This document shows positions 29,302 to 37,101 of a DNA stretch of 37,120 bases, piece by piece. The stretch comes from Micromonospora sp. ATCC 39149. Its GTDB lineage: Bacteria; Actinomycetota; Actinomycetes; Mycobacteriales; Micromonosporaceae. Numbering within the stretch: position 1 is the first letter of the stretch; each line of letters opens with the position of its first letter. Below the pieces are notes generated by a model. That model was not told the DNA's origin, searched no databases, and saw only the letters and a list, made by a program, of their open reading frames with translations. The position numbers and the translations under genes are program-made. The stretch spans positions 1,456,574 through 1,493,693 of the forward strand of contig NZ_GG657738.1 of assembly GCF_000158815.1 (NCBI RefSeq). Direction: 5' to 3'.

Positions 29302-29307
29302 TAGGGT
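29302..29307 (+). promoter_or_regulatory. -10 box (TAGGGT) for the leaderless epimerase mRNA
   Basis: TAGGGT ends 7 nt before ATG 29315. This fixes the start there rather than at GTG 29306, which lies inside the box. The promoter sits in the 44-bp gap with the divergent phosphatase gene. Confidence 0.6.
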
Positions 29308-29314
29308 GCCGCAC

Positions 29315-30412
29315 ATGACGATCGCCGCGGTACGCACCCACCGGCTGTCCGCGCCCCTGCACACCCCGTTCGTGACCGCGCTGCGCCGTACCACCACCAC
29401 GGACACCCTGATCGTGGAGCTCGTCGACAGCGACGGGCGGTCCGGCTTCGGCGAGGCCCCGCAGGTGTGGCAGGTGACCGGGGCGTCGCTGGCCGGCGCC
29501 GAGGCGTGCGTACGGGAGATGCTCGTGCCGGGCCTGGTCGGCCGGGACGCCGACGACCTCGCGGCCCGGTGCGCCGAGGTACGGCGCGCGGTGGCCGGCA
29601 ACGAGGCCGCCAAGGCGGCGGTGGACACCGCGCTGCACGACCTGGCCGCACGCCGGCTGGGCATACCCCTGGTGCGATTGCTCGGCGGCACCACACTGCG
29701 GGTGCCGACGGACGTCACCCTCGCCGCGGGCGACGCCACCGAACTGGCCGCCGCCGCCCGGCAGCGGTGGGGCGAGGGGTTCTCCGTGCTCAAGCTGAAG
29801 GTGGGCACCGACGCGGCGGGCGACCTGGAGCGGGTCCGGGCGGTCCGGGCCGCCGTCGGCCCCGACGTGCGCATCCGGCTCGACGCCAACCAGGGCTGGA
29901 CCCCCCGCGAGGCGGTCCGGGTGATCCGCGGCATCGAGGACGCCGGACTCGACGTCGAACTGGTGGAGCAGCCGGTGGCCCGCTGGGACCTCGACGGGCT
30001 GGCCTGGGTCAGTGACCGGGTCGGCCTGCCGGTCCTGGCCGACGAGTCGGTGTTCGGCGTGCGCGACCTGGTGGAGGTGATCCGCCGCCGCGCCGCCGAC
30101 ATGGTCAACGTCAAGCTGGCCAAGTGCGGTGGACTGCACGCCGCCCGCACGCTGCTGGACCTGGCGGCCGAGCACGGAATCGGCACCATCGTCGGCTCGA
30201 TGATGGAGAGCCAGGTCGGGCTCGGCGCCGCAGCCAGCCTGGTCGCCGCGTACGGGACCAGCGCCGTCTCCGACCTCGACGCCGCCTGGTGGCTGGCCTG
30301 GTCGCCGGTGCGCGGCGGCATCCGGTACGACGGGGCGAGCGTGGTGCTGCCGGACGCGCCCGGTCTCGGCATCACCTTCGCATCTGAAGCAAAGGTTCAG
30401 ACGTCGGGTTGA
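29315..30412 (+). CDS. Dipeptide epimerase (L-Ala-D/L-Glu epimerase type)
   Basis: 365-residue enolase-superfamily enzyme. All catalytic residues are in the places known for L-Ala-D/L-Glu epimerases: the KxK pair Lys160/Lys162 (VLKLKVG), metal ligands Asp190 (RLDANQGW), Glu218 (VEQPV) and Asp243 (ADESVF), the second base Lys267 (VNVKLAKCGG), and a C-terminal DxD (SDLDAAW, 320/322) that holds the dipeptide amino group. It converts L-Ala-D-Glu from murein peptides into L-Ala-L-Glu for catabolism. A C40 peptidase gene follows at once, as in the Bacillus ykfBC pair. Substrate by motif only; related enzymes accept other dipeptides. Confidence 0.92.
   Translation: MTIAAVRTHRLSAPLHTPFVTALRRTTTTDTLIVELVDSDGRSGFGEAPQVWQVTGASLAGAEACVREMLVPGLVGRDADDLAARCAEVRRAVAGNEAAKAAVDTALHDLAARRLGIPLVRLLGGTTLRVPTDVTLAAGDATELAAAARQRWGEGFSVLKLKVGTDAAGDLERVRAVRAAVGPDVRIRLDANQGWTPREAVRVIRGIEDAGLDVELVEQPVARWDLDGLAWVSDRVGLPVLADESVFGVRDLVEVIRRRAADMVNVKLAKCGGLHAARTLLDLAAEHGIGTIVGSMMESQVGLGAAASLVAAYGTSAVSDLDAAWWLAWSPVRGGIRYDGASVVLPDAPGLGITFASEAKVQTSG
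30383..30401. repeat. Inverted repeat TCTGAA-N7-TTCAGA
   Basis: A perfect 6-bp inverted repeat in the last codons of the epimerase gene, AT-rich against its surroundings and immediately upstream of the promoter at 30409-30437. A regulator-binding site is plausible. Confidence 0.4.
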
Positions 30413-30437
30413 GCGATGGCGCTTTCTTTCATAGGGT
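30409..30437 (+). promoter_or_regulatory. Internal promoter of the C40 peptidase gene
   Basis: TTGAGC (30409-30414), 17 nt, TAGGGT (30432-30437). Transcription would begin near 30444, downstream of the ATG at 30416, so that ATG would not be used from this promoter. Confidence 0.55.
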
Positions 30438-30463
30438 CGCCGAAGGGACGCCGCGAGCTGGGG

Positions 30464-31396
30464 GTGGACGTGGAGCTGCAACCAGGCCGCGTGGCCGTCG
30501 TCCGGGTCGCGGTCGCGACCCTCTGGTCCTGCCCCGAGGCGGTGCGCCCCGTCGACCGCCCCGCCCTCGACGCGCATGCCGACGTCGCCGCCTGGATCTC
30601 CGGCATGGACGCCGACCAGCAGGTCGGCGAGTGCGTGCTGAGCCAACTGCTGCTCGGCGAACGGGTCCTGGTCACCGAGCTGCGCCCGGACGGCTGGGCA
30701 CACGTCGTGGCCATCGAGCAACCGGCGGCCCAGCTCGACCCGCGCGGCTACCCCGGCTGGCTGCCCACGGGCCAACTCGCCCCGCAACCCGCCGACGCCC
30801 CGGTTTTCCCGGCCGCCCCCTGGGTCGTCGACGCGACTGTCACCGCCCTGCGCGCCACCCCGGCCGGGCGGCCGGTCGTCGCCGGCGTCGTCCTCGGCAC
30901 CCGGCTCACCCCGGCCGACCCCCCGGTGGACGGCTGGCGGCCGGTCCGCGCCCCCGGGCACGACCGGCCGCTCTGGCTGCCCGCCGCGCACCTCGTGCCG
31001 GCGCCCACCGCACCCCCGTCCGCGGCGGACGTGCTGGCCGTCGCCGCCCGGCTGCGCGACGTGGCCTACGTCTGGGGCGGAGTGTCGGCGTACGGCATCG
31101 ACTGCTCCGGCCTGGTGCACCTGGCCTGGCGGCGGTTCGGGGTCGTGCTGCCCCGCGACGCCGCCGACCAGGCCAGCGCGACCACCCCGCTACCGATGGG
31201 CGCCGAACGCGCCGGCGACCTCTACTTCTTCGCCCGGCCCGGCCGGCGGATCCACCACATCGGCTTCGTCAGCGCCACCCCGAACACCGGCGCCAACCGG
31301 CGCATCCTGCATGCCTGCTACCAGCAGCGCCGGGTCCTGGAGGAGCCGATGCCGGCAGAGCGGACGGCCACCCTGGTCGGCGTGCACCGGGTGTGA
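30464..31396 (+). CDS. C40 family peptidase (NlpC/P60)
   Basis: About 310 residues. An N-terminal half of two SH3-like segments (VGECVLSQLLLGERVLVTEL, WAHVVAIEQ, and a second near VVLGTRLTPADPP) is followed by an NlpC/P60 domain with YGIDCSGLVHLAW (catalytic Cys), RIHHIGFVSA (catalytic His) and LHACYQQRR. No signal peptide is seen, so it probably acts in the cytoplasm. Together with the upstream epimerase it matches YkfC, a gamma-D-Glu-diamino acid endopeptidase of murein peptide recycling with two SH3 domains. The start is ambiguous: ATG 30416 is 3 nt after the epimerase stop, but an apparent promoter covers it; GTG 30464 or GTG 30470 fits the conserved start better. Confidence 0.87.
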   Translation: MDVELQPGRVAVVRVAVATLWSCPEAVRPVDRPALDAHADVAAWISGMDADQQVGECVLSQLLLGERVLVTELRPDGWAHVVAIEQPAAQLDPRGYPGWLPTGQLAPQPADAPVFPAAPWVVDATVTALRATPAGRPVVAGVVLGTRLTPADPPVDGWRPVRAPGHDRPLWLPAAHLVPAPTAPPSAADVLAVAARLRDVAYVWGGVSAYGIDCSGLVHLAWRRFGVVLPRDAADQASATTPLPMGAERAGDLYFFARPGRRIHHIGFVSATPNTGANRRILHACYQQRRVLEEPMPAERTATLVGVHRV

Positions 31397-31410
31397 GCCG
31401 CACGACACGC

Positions 31411-31442
31411 AAGGGGCGCCCCCGCAACCGGGGACGCCCCTT
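31411..31442. terminator. Bidirectional hairpin terminator
   Basis: A 14-pair stem with one mismatch: outer AAGGGGCG / CGCCCCTT, inner CCCCG / CGGGG, loop CAAC. It lies between convergent C40 peptidase and terC genes and ends in T or A runs on both strands. Confidence 0.8.
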
Positions 31443-31455
31443 CGTCGTGGTCGGG

Positions 31456-32454
31456 TCAGCCGCGCGCCGAGGCCAGCTCGCGCCGCCGGTCCCGGGCCGA
31501 CTTGATCAGGCTGGCCACGGTCGCCACCGAGAGGGTGCCGAGGATGACCGTCAGGGAGAGCCAGATCGGGATGTGCGGGGCCCAGCCCACCGGTTCCCCG
31601 CCGTTGACGAACGGCAGGTGGTTGTCGGCCAGGGCCTCCAACACCAGCTTGACGCCGATGAAGCCGAGCACCACCGCCAGGCCGTAGCTGAGGTAGATCA
31701 GCCGATCCAGCAGCCCGCCGAGCAGGAAGTAGAGCTGGCGCAGGCCCATCAGCGCGAAGACGTTCGCGGTGAAGACCAGGTACGGCTCCTGGGTGATGCC
31801 GAAGATCGCCGGGATCGAGTCCAGCGCGAAGATCAAATCGGTGGTGCCGATAGCGATCATGACGATCATCATCGGGGTGAACAGCCGTCGGCCCAGCACG
31901 TGCGTGGTCATCTTCGCGCCGTCGTAGTCCTTGGAGATGGGCAACGCCTTGCGGCTCCACCGGATCAGCAGGTTCTCGCTGAACTCGTCCTCGTCCGGCT
32001 CGCCCTGGCGGGCCAGGTTGACCGCGGTGTAGACGAGGAACGCGCCGAAGATGTAGAAGACCCAGGAGAACTGGGAGATCAGGGCCGCGCCGGCGGCGAT
32101 GAAACCGCCGCGCATGATCAGCGCCAGCACGATGCCGATGAGCAGAACCCTCTGCTGGTACTGCCGGGGCACCCCGAAGCGGGCCATGATGATCACGAAG
32201 ACGAAGAGATTGTCCACCGAGAGGCTGTACTCGGTGAGCCAGCCGGTGTAGAACTCGCCCGCCACACCGGGGCCGGAGAAGATCCACAACCCGGCGCCGA
32301 ACAGCAGGGCCAGCCCGACGTAGAAGGCGACCCAGAGACTCGACTCGCGGACACTCGGCTCATGTGGTCGCCGGCCGATGATCAGCAGGTCGACGACCAG
32401 AACCGCTGTCAGTGCGACGAGAGTCCCCGCCCACACCAATCCGGACACGTTCAA
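31456..32454 (-). CDS. TerC family integral membrane protein
   Basis: 332-residue polytopic protein with about eight or nine membrane helices. Conserved acidic membrane motifs are LSVDNLFVFVIIMARF and TDLIFALDSIPAIFGITQ; a cytoplasmic loop has SENLLIRWSRKALPISKDYDG. TerC/Alx proteins are tied to manganese export and to metal loading of exported proteins. Start: TTG 32454 is chosen because GGAGGATGAGATC precedes it and the protein begins NVSGLVWAGTLVALTAVLVV; the frame is open 100 codons further, but that sequence is the RNA leader. Regulation: a yybP-ykoY manganese riboswitch lies at 32542-32663. Confidence 0.95.
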   Translation of the reverse strand: MNVSGLVWAGTLVALTAVLVVDLLIIGRRPHEPSVRESSLWVAFYVGLALLFGAGLWIFSGPGVAGEFYTGWLTEYSLSVDNLFVFVIIMARFGVPRQYQQRVLLIGIVLALIMRGGFIAAGAALISQFSWVFYIFGAFLVYTAVNLARQGEPDEDEFSENLLIRWSRKALPISKDYDGAKMTTHVLGRRLFTPMMIVMIAIGTTDLIFALDSIPAIFGITQEPYLVFTANVFALMGLRQLYFLLGGLLDRLIYLSYGLAVVLGFIGVKLVLEALADNHLPFVNGGEPVGWAPHIPIWLSLTVILGTLSVATVASLIKSARDRRRELASARG

Positions 32455-32487
32455 GATCTCATCCTCCGGCAGACACACGGCATCGGG

Positions 32488-32520
32488 CACACCGTACGCC
32501 CGCCGGGGCGGGTGGGTGTG
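32488..32520 (-). promoter_or_regulatory. Hairpin between aptamer and terC start
   Basis: Stem CACACC / GGTGTG closing an inner CGCCC / GGGCG helix. It lies between the riboswitch aptamer and the terC Shine-Dalgarno (CGGAGG, 32463-32468) and may be part of the expression platform. Confidence 0.45.
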
Positions 32521-32541
32521 GCGACGCGGACACTGGTGGCT

Positions 32542-32663
32542 GTCGGAGGTCTCTTCCGTCGCCGACCCGCGAGCGGGCCGACAACCTACGGAGCCGGGTC
32601 GCGCCGCCGGGGGGCGGTCGACCGTGCTGACGACTCCGTCGCGGGGGAATACTCCCCTCCTAC
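32542..32663 (-). ncRNA. yybP-ykoY manganese riboswitch
   Basis: On the minus strand, in order: the 5' closing strand GTAGGAG; the signature GGGGAGTA (32657-32650); GTCGTCAGCACG (32634-32623); a GC-rich variable stem; and GGTCGGCGAC...GAGACCTCCGAC (to 32542), which are the conserved blocks of the yybP-ykoY aptamer. 5' GTAGGAG can pair with 3' CTCCGAC to form P1 (one mismatch). CCTCCG within the 3' strand can pair instead with CGGAGG at the terC Shine-Dalgarno. When manganese stabilises P1 the ribosome site would be free, an ON switch for export. The class is established for terC/mntP-type genes; the pairing scheme is inferred. Confidence 0.85.
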
Positions 32664-32892
32664 GCGCCCATTGTTCACCATCATCAGGGCAAAGCGCATC
32701 TCCGGTTCTCGTACTGAAGCCTCCAATTGGGCCTCTAGTGACGGACATCTCCATGCGCAGGGCATCCTAGGAGGCCATCCCGCAGGTTTCGGCAGCGTCC
32801 GCGCGCCCCGGAGGAGGCGGCGGTGCGGCCCACCCCGGTGGACACCGCCACCCCGGCGATCCGTGCGCACGGGAACGTGCGACGCTCTCGGC
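32664..32892. other. Intergenic region upstream of the terC leader
   Basis: 229 nt between the riboswitch and the monooxygenase-fold gene. It contains AT-richer sequence that must hold the terC promoter, but I could not assign a convincing -35/-10 pair. A GC-rich inverted repeat (CACCCCGGTG-type) lies at about 32830-32856. Confidence 0.35.
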
Positions 32893-33186
32893 ATGGTGCT
32901 TGAGGTTGCGCTCATCGACGTGACGCCCGGACACGAGGACGACTTCGCCGCCGCGTACGCGCGGGGGCACGAGATCCTGGCCGGCACGCCCGGCTGCCGC
33001 TCGGTCCGGATGACCCGGGGCATCGAGTCGCCGACGCGGTTCGTGCTGCTGGTCGAGTGGGATTCCGTGGCGGCCCACGAGGAGAACTTCCGCGAGACGG
33101 AGCGGTTCCAGCAGTGGCGGGCGCTGATCGGCCCGCACTTCGCCGGCCCGCCGCTGGTCGAGCACTTCGTCGACGTCCCCGCCTGA
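32893..33186 (+). CDS. Antibiotic biosynthesis monooxygenase (ABM) domain protein
   Basis: 97 residues in one ABM/dimeric alpha-beta barrel: MVLEVALIDVTPGHEDDFAA, GHEILAGTPGCRSVRM, RFVLLVEWDSVAAHEENFRE, then FQQWRALIGPHFAGPPLVEHF. Members are small dimeric oxygenases or degradative enzymes, often without metal, and many are uncharacterised. ATG 32893 is the natural start. The frame remains open far upstream, but the sequence there is non-coding. A 17-bp tandem repeat follows the stop at once. Confidence 0.9.
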   Translation: MVLEVALIDVTPGHEDDFAAAYARGHEILAGTPGCRSVRMTRGIESPTRFVLLVEWDSVAAHEENFRETERFQQWRALIGPHFAGPPLVEHFVDVPA

Positions 33187-33224
33187 GGCGCGCGCTCGTC
33201 AGAGGCGCGCGCTCGTCAGAGGCG
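33185..33224. repeat. 17-bp tandem repeat just after the ABM gene stop
   Basis: Two perfect copies of GAGGCGCGCGCTCGTCA (33185-33201, 33202-33218) and the first six bases of a third. The first copy begins with the last two bases of the stop codon TGA. The remainder of 33225-33382 shows nothing recognisable. Confidence 0.85.
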
Positions 33225-33382
33225 TCGTTCCCGCCGAGGGGCGCCGCCCGCCCGTCCGGTCTTCACCGCGCTCCGCCGCCGCGCCGGGCTTGTCGTACCC
33301 CCCGGCTATCGTGCGCTCGCACGCGCGGCCAGCCGGCCCCGGCGGGCTCGGGGGTGCCGGGCCCGGCAGTCGCGCGTCGACA

Positions 33383-34339
33383 TCAGTCCCGTGGCGCGCG
33401 GGGCCGGGGCAGCGCCACCGCCTCCTCCGGCCGGGCCCCGACCGGCGACTGCCCACCGAGGCCGCCCGCCGACGGCAACGACGGGTCGTCGGCCAGCCGG
33501 GCGAGCAGCGCCGTCGTCTCCGCCGCCGGGAGCGCGGCGTCGAGCAGCCGGTCGACCACCGCGTCGTACCAGGCCAGGTCGGCGGCGGAAACCAACCGCA
33601 CGTCGGTGGTCAACGCCTCCAGCATCACCGTGCGCGGGTCGGCCGGGTCGGGGAAGGAGTATCGGGTGAACGGGGTCAACGGATGCGCGCCCCCGGCCGT
33701 CACCCCGGGCGGGACCACCCGGACCGTCACGTTCGGCTTGCCCGCCATGTTGACCAGGTGGCGCAACTGCTCGCGCCAGATGCCGTCGGGCACGCCGCCT
33801 GGGTCGCAGGCCGCGAGTTCCAGCAGCGCCGTGTACCGGGGCGGCTCCGGCCGGTTCAGCACCTCCTGCCGAACCAACCGGGCCCGTACGTCGGCCTCCA
33901 CATCCATGTCGGGGTGCAGCAGCCGGGCGACCCCGAGCCGCAGCCGCGCGTACGCCGGGGTCTGCAACAATCCCGGCACGACGGCCGGCTGGTACTCCAC
34001 CACGGTGGCCGCCCCGGCCTCCAGCTCCGCGTAGGCGCGCTGCCGCTCCCCCATCCCGCCGAGCGTCTTCCACCAGCCGCGGCCGGTCGCCGCGTCCCGG
34101 GCGATGACGATCAGCGCGTCGCGCTCGTCCGGCGCGACCCGGTAGACGTCCAGCAGATCGAGCACGTCGGCGAGATCCGGCCGGCTCTGCCCCAACTCGA
34201 TGCGGGACAGCTTGGAGGTCGAGGCCCAGCCCAGCCGGTCGCAGACCTGCTCCAGGGTTAGCTCCTCCCGCCTGCGCAGCAGTCGCAACTCGGCACCGAG
34301 TCGCGCACGTCGAATCACCGGACTCGTTGGCAACGGCAT
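33383..34339 (-). CDS. Scr1-type helix-turn-helix transcriptional regulator (DUF5753), orphan
   Basis: 318 residues. The N-terminal HTH (RLGAELRLLRRREELTLEQV, then LGWASTSKLSRIELGQ) is followed by DUF5753 (YQPAVVPGLLQTPAYARLRL, YTALLELAACDPGG, VRLVSAADLAWYDAVVDRLL). Unlike the copy at 4406-5275, no DUF397 gene is next to it; its 3' neighbour is the ABM gene on the other strand. ATG 34339 was chosen because GGGGAGG directly precedes it, and a well-formed promoter lies just upstream. It may regulate a distant locus. Confidence 0.9.
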   Translation of the reverse strand: MPLPTSPVIRRARLGAELRLLRRREELTLEQVCDRLGWASTSKLSRIELGQSRPDLADVLDLLDVYRVAPDERDALIVIARDAATGRGWWKTLGGMGERQRAYAELEAGAATVVEYQPAVVPGLLQTPAYARLRLGVARLLHPDMDVEADVRARLVRQEVLNRPEPPRYTALLELAACDPGGVPDGIWREQLRHLVNMAGKPNVTVRVVPPGVTAGGAHPLTPFTRYSFPDPADPRTVMLEALTTDVRLVSAADLAWYDAVVDRLLDAALPAAETTALLARLADDPSLPSAGGLGGQSPVGARPEEAVALPRPRAPRD

Positions 34340-34358
34340 CCCCGCCTCCCCAGGACGG

Positions 34359-34387
34359 AGAGTACGCAGATCGATCACTGGCTGCAA
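34359..34387 (-). promoter_or_regulatory. Promoter of the orphan Scr1-type regulator
   Basis: On the minus strand TTGCAG (34387-34382), 17-nt spacer, TACTCT (34364-34359). Transcription near 34352 leaves a 13-nt leader that contains the Shine-Dalgarno GGGGAGG. Confidence 0.65.
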
Positions 34388-34440
34388 TACCTCGCTTGCT
34401 TACGGCGACGGCGATCGGCGTCACCGAAAGGACACGACGG

Positions 34441-36549
34441 TCACTTCACGCCGGCCGCGTCCATCCCCCGCAGCTCCTTCTTGAGGTCGGCTACCTCGTC
34501 CCGGATGCGGGCGGCCAGCTCGAACTGCAACTCCCGGGCTGCGGCCAGCATCTGATCGCTGAGCTCCTGGATGAGCTGGGCCAGATCGGCCCGGGCCATC
34601 CCCTCCCGCGACGGACCGGTCGCACCGGCCCGGCTACGGCTGCGGGTTTCCTTGACCGGCGCCTTGCCCCGGGACAGCTGCCGCGCCGCGCCACCGACCC
34701 GGGTGTTCTCGGTGTCCTCCGCCTCCCGGTAGATGTCGTCGAGGATGTCGTGGATCTTCTTACGCAGGGGCTCGGGGCTGATCCCGTGCGCCTCGTTGTG
34801 GGCGACCTGCTTGGCCCGGCGCCGATTGGTCTCCTCGATCGCCTCCGCCATCGACGGGGTGATCTTGTCCGCGTACATGTGCACCTGGCCGGAGACGTTC
34901 CGGGCCGCCCGGCCGATGGTCTGGATCAGCGACCGGCTGCTGCGCAGGAAGCCCTCCTTGTCGGCGTCCAGGATCGCCACGAGGGACACCTCGGGCAGGT
35001 CCAGGCCCTCGCGGAGCAGGTTGATGCCGACGAGCACGTCGTACTCGCCCTTGCGCAGCTCGCGCAGCAGCTCCACCCGTCGCAGCGTGTCGACCTCCGA
35101 GTGCAGATACCGCACCCGGATGCCGTTCTCCAGCAGGTAGTCGGACAGGTCCTCGGCCATCTTCTTCGTCAACGTGGTGACCAGGACCCGCTCGTCCCGC
35201 TCGGTGCGCAGCTTGATCTCGTGCATCAGGTCGTCGATCTGCCCCTTGGTGGGCTTCACCACCACCTCGGGGTCGATCAGGCCGGTCGGGCGGATCACCT
35301 GCTCGACGAACTCGCCCTGGGCCTGCTCCATCTCCCACCCGCCGGGGGTGGCGGAGAGGAAGACCATCTGCCCCACCCGCTCCAGGAACTCGTCGAAGCG
35401 CAACGGCCGGTTGTCGGCGGCGCTGGGCAGCCGGAAGCCGTGGTCGATGAGCATCCGCTTGCGGGAGGCGTCGCCCTCGTACATCCCGCCGATCTGGGGG
35501 ATCGTCACGTGCGACTCGTCGATGACGGTGAGGAAGTCGTCGGGGAAGTAGTCGAGCAGGCAGTGCGGCGGGCTGCCGGGCTGCCGGCCGTCGATGTGCA
35601 TCGAGTAGTTCTCGATGCCGGAGCAGAAGCCGACCTGCCGCATCATCTCCAGGTCGTAGGTGGTGCGCATCCGCAGCCGCTGCGCCTCCAGCAGCTTGCC
35701 CTGGCGCTCCAGCTCGGCGAGGCGCTCGGCCAGCTCCGCCTCGATGTCGCGGGTCGCCCGCTCCATCCGCTCGGGGCCGGCGGCGTAGTGGGTCGCCGGG
35801 AAGATCATCAGGCTGTCGACCTCGCGGACCACGTCGCCGGTGAGCGGGTTGAGGTAGTACAGCTTCTCCACCTCGTCGCCGAACAGCTCGATCCGGACGG
35901 CCAGCTCCTCGTACGCCGGGATGATCTCCAGCGTGTCGCCGCGGACCCGGAACGTGCCCCGCTGGAACGCCATGTCGTTGCGGGTGTACTGGATGTCGAC
36001 GAGGCGGCGCAGCAGTTGGTCGCGGTCGAGTTCCTGGCCGATGGCGACCCGGACGGCGCGGTCGAGGTATTCCTCCGGGGTGCCCAGGCCGTAGATCGCG
36101 GAGACGGTGGCCACCACGACCACGTCCCGGCGGGTCAGCAGCGACATGGTCGCCGAGTGCCGCAGCCGCTCGACCTCCTCATTGATCGAGGAGTCCTTCT
36201 CGATGTAGGTGTCGGTCTGCGGGATGTACGCCTCGGGCTGGTAGTAGTCGTAGTAGGAGACGAAGTATTCCACCGCGTTGTGCGGCAGCAGCTCGCTGAA
36301 CTCCTTCGCGAGCTGGGCGCAGAGCGTCTTGTTGGGGGCCAGCACCAGAGTGGGCCGCTGCAACCGCTCGACGAGCCAGGCCGTGGTGGCGCTCTTGCCC
36401 GTGCCGGTCGCGCCGAGCAGCACGGTGTTGCGGTCGCCGCGCCGCACCCGACGCTCCAGATCGTCGATGGCAGCCGGCTGGTCACCGGCCGGCTGAAACT
36501 CGCTGACGACCTGGAAACGGCCGTCGAGCCGGGGAATGTCGAGCGCCAT
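34441..36549 (-). CDS. uvrB: Excinuclease ABC subunit UvrB
   Basis: 702-residue UvrB, the helicase-like damage verifier of nucleotide excision repair. Walker [16 protein letters not shown] (about 45); the beta-hairpin [20 protein letters not shown] (about 95); [19 protein letters not shown] (Walker B region); helicase motifs [38 protein letters not shown] and [12 protein letters not shown]; a C-terminal UVR domain [19 protein letters not shown] that binds UvrC. ATG 36549 begins [16 protein letters not shown]. It is leaderless, with TACCGT 6 nt upstream. It is downstream of no other gene and has its own damage-type promoter. Confidence 0.98.
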   Translation of the reverse strand: MALDIPRLDGRFQVVSEFQPAGDQPAAIDDLERRVRRGDRNTVLLGATGTGKSATTAWLVERLQRPTLVLAPNKTLCAQLAKEFSELLPHNAVEYFVSYYDYYQPEAYIPQTDTYIEKDSSINEEVERLRHSATMSLLTRRDVVVVATVSAIYGLGTPEEYLDRAVRVAIGQELDRDQLLRRLVDIQYTRNDMAFQRGTFRVRGDTLEIIPAYEELAVRIELFGDEVEKLYYLNPLTGDVVREVDSLMIFPATHYAAGPERMERATRDIEAELAERLAELERQGKLLEAQRLRMRTTYDLEMMRQVGFCSGIENYSMHIDGRQPGSPPHCLLDYFPDDFLTVIDESHVTIPQIGGMYEGDASRKRMLIDHGFRLPSAADNRPLRFDEFLERVGQMVFLSATPGGWEMEQAQGEFVEQVIRPTGLIDPEVVVKPTKGQIDDLMHEIKLRTERDERVLVTTLTKKMAEDLSDYLLENGIRVRYLHSEVDTLRRVELLRELRKGEYDVLVGINLLREGLDLPEVSLVAILDADKEGFLRSSRSLIQTIGRAARNVSGQVHMYADKITPSMAEAIEETNRRRAKQVAHNEAHGISPEPLRKKIHDILDDIYREAEDTENTRVGGAARQLSRGKAPVKETRSRSRAGATGPSREGMARADLAQLIQELSDQMLAAARELQFELAARIRDEVADLKKELRGMDAAGVK

Positions 36550-36555
36550 GACCCC

Positions 36556-36578
36556 ACGGTACGCCGGGGGTCCGACAA
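36556..36578 (-). promoter_or_regulatory. RecA-NDp/PafBC-type promoter of uvrB
   Basis: On the minus strand TTGTCG (36578-36573), exactly 11 nt, TACCGT (36561-36556), then 6 nt to the ATG. It is the same TTGTCR-N11-TANNNT layout as uvrA and, with one change, uvrC. No LexA-type palindrome is present. Confidence 0.75.
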
Positions 36579-36623
36579 CCTGGGACGACTACCGTCAGTC
36601 AGTGATCGGCTTCGATATTTGCA

Positions 36624-36652
36624 TTGTGTGGTCGATGCCACCGCGCTAGGGT
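36624..36652 (+). promoter_or_regulatory. Plus-strand promoter divergent from uvrB
   Basis: TTGTGT (36624-36629), 17-nt spacer, TAGGGT (36647-36652), predicting transcription from about 36659. No convincing ORF follows for some 440 nt. Confidence 0.55.
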
Positions 36653-36658
36653 GTGGCC

Positions 36659-36984
36659 GTAGGCCGCTCGCGGCGGCCGTCCGGGCCGGCGGCCCGGCCC
36701 TCGACGGCCGGCTGCCCCCGGCACAGGGGTCGCAGCACCCGGGACATCACCGGCGTGCGCACCCGACGTGGTCGCGCCGAGGCGCAGACCGGCCGCCGCG
36801 AGCGCCCCCAGCCTCCCCGTCCGGGTGCCGCGACGGGTCCCAGCCACTCCGCCCCGGGCGTCACCTGTCCCGCGCGCCCGGAGTTCATCCTCGCGTGGAG
36901 AACTCCCCCGGACCGACGTCCCGATCCGATCCGCCGGCCCGGCCGGCGTTTCCTCCCGGCGTGGGCCGGGCCCGGCCCACGCCG
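36659..36984 (+). ncRNA. Candidate structured non-coding RNA or long leader
   Basis: The stretch after the promoter at 36624-36652 has no frame with protein-like composition, but it has three strong hairpins. A two-part stem at 36674-36710 has outer CGGCCGTC / GACGGCCG and inner CGGGCC / GGCCCG. The others are CGCCGG-N5-CCGGCG (36932-36948) and a 28-bp perfect palindrome (36957-36984). It could be an RNA gene ending at the palindrome, or the leader of the gene starting at 37102. No known RNA family was recognised. Confidence 0.35.
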
Positions 36985-37101
36985 CCACTCCCCGTCGCCC
37001 CCGCCCGGGGCCGACGTGGCGACCGGGGCCCCGCGCACCGCGCCCGAGCGGGTGGCGGGCGCGGAGGCGCAGGCGAGCCCGCCGGGCACCGCCGGACCGC
37101 C

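Noticed and set aside
32455..32754. 100-codon N-terminal extension of TerC
   Set aside because: It overlaps the riboswitch and its expression platform; the Shine-Dalgarno supports TTG 32454.
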